DNA from: Rhodocollybia butyracea
Lineage: Eukaryota > Basidiomycota > Agaricomycetes > Agaricales > Omphalotaceae
NCBI GenBank assembly: GCA_015501585.1
Contig: JADNRY010000977.1
Location: 1-20,083, forward strand
Direction of reading: 5' to 3'
Length of the DNA stretch: 20,083 nucleotides
The position numbers were made by a program, and so were the translations under genes. Position 1 is the stretch's first letter, and each line of letters starts with the position of its first letter. The notes under the pieces are model-generated. The model was not told the origin of the DNA and did no database searches. It saw only the letters and a list, made by a program, of their open reading frames with translations. This document shows, piece by piece, positions 19,229 to 20,083 of this stretch.

Positions 19229-20083
19229 TTACTCCTCAATGGAAGTTGGAAGACAAAGACACCACGAGGATCTAATTGATCCTTGATAGATCTCAGTCTG
19301 GCATAATTGTCGCCAAAGTAAAGTGTCTCCCCTAAAGTTTTGGCGGTAAGTAGGTGCGCTTTATCAAGAGATCGTCTGGCTTACAATTTTGCAATTCGTC
19401 GTCGAGGTAATTGGTGTAGGCCCCGTAATTCCAAGTCGAGGGCATATTTGACGTGATACTGGTTACCATATTATCCAAGGTGAATCCTTCCTCGGGATAC
19501 GGTGGAAACCATTGTTTGAAGAAGCGTAAAGTTGGAATGCGAACAAAGTGTCCCGGCGGGCAAAAGCCGTCGCGTCATTGGGAATTTCACCGATTTTTGA
19601 ATTCGGGCCGCCATACAGTTCAATCTCGATAAACCAATTCTGTGAAGGTAATGGTTCAGCGGAGGTGGCATAAAGAAAGCGAACAACTTACCGTGTTTGA
19701 AGAGAATCCTTGATTTGCCAGGTATTCCATGAATGCCGTGCAAGCTTCGAGGGTCATCGGTTCGCCTTTCTGGAGTCGTTATCGACTTGGCGTAGAACGT
19801 ATCGGTACTTTCCGTAGCTTCAGATGTATCAAGGCTAGTAGGTTGTGCCAACTGAGCGACTGAATCAATGTAGGAACCGTTCCCAACTAGACTGGATGAA
19901 CTGGGAGGGGCATTTACGTCGAGCCACGGTTGAATGGCAGGGATAGCGGAACCTCGTCACCATACCAAGCACCAGTGAAAGCAAATGTAACTAGACCTTC
20001 TTGAGATCCTCGCGAAAGAACCAGCTCCCTGCGAAAGGTGAAGCAGGCCCAGACAGGGAAAAGTTTTGGAATGAGTATAAGTA
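19229..20083 (-). CDS. BBE-like FAD-linked oxidase, copy 2 (5' part beyond the window)
   Basis: C-terminal half of a second oxidase in tandem with copy 1, same strand, about 2.3 kb apart and very similar by eye. Visible blocks: SLVGNGSYIDSVAQLAQPTS, EATESTDTFYAKSITTPERR, MTLEACTAFMEYLANQGFSS, NWFIEIELYGGPNSKIGEI, NYGAYTNYLDDELQNW, ETLYFGDN and YARLRSIKDQLDPRGVFVF. Introns 19640-19691 and 19332-19384 match the two last introns of copy 1. Near the C-terminus one C is missing (TTCCAACTTCC where copy 1 has TTCCCAACTTCC), which throws the frame past the aligned TAA at 19229-19231. The gene runs off the right edge before the flavin-binding half, so its full integrity is unknown. Confidence 0.82.

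Noticed and set aside
19471..19851. 126-codon minus-strand open frame as a separate gene
   Set aside because: It is part of oxidase copy 2 and reads through the intron 19640-19691.

Overview
The window looks like nuclear DNA of a mushroom-forming basidiomycete (Agaricomycete). The evidence is genes packed with 48-65 bp GT-AG introns, a secreted laccase with about 25 introns, tandem secreted FAD-linked oxidases of the berberine-bridge type, and two copies of a seven-helix membrane protein of the DUF6534 type, a family expanded in Agaricomycetes. Gene density is low and much of the sequence is decayed repeat, so the species cannot be named from this alone. A litter, wood or plant-associated agaric would fit.

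Layout. 1-1075: mostly unassigned, ending with a plausible 5' leader and a 28-codon reading frame. 1076-1637: a 562-bp non-autonomous DNA transposon with 15-bp terminal inverted repeats, TA on both sides and arrays of a GAATCAC motif. About 2.1-3.5 kb and 8.7-10.1 kb (both minus strand): two diverged direct copies of a DUF6534-type membrane protein gene with introns at matching places. Between them are an imperfect 300-bp inverted repeat (4545-4850 and 5110-5425), a cluster of ACGGT/ACCGT motifs (6141-6255) and long stretches without a recognisable gene. 10.1-13.5 kb: no recognisable gene apart from a weak reverse-transcriptase-like remnant. 13616-16564 (plus strand): laccase with all four copper-ligand signatures. 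16888-18658 and 19229 to past the window edge (both minus strand): two tandem copies of a secreted BBE-like FAD oxidase, the first ending 324 bp from the laccase, tail to tail.

Together the right-hand third is a small set of secreted redox enzymes: a four-copper phenol oxidase (CAZy AA1 type) next to flavin oxidases (AA7/BBE type) that on family grounds would make hydrogen peroxide. Any functional link is inference from proximity.

The enzyme genes cannot be translated straight through. Almost every break is a gain or loss of one base in a short run of one nucleotide, while splice sites, catalytic motifs and terminal codons are kept. That pattern suggests consensus-sequence errors at least as strongly as true pseudogenes. 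The laccase model also needs a 3-base and a 5-base exon to give a normal laccase sequence.
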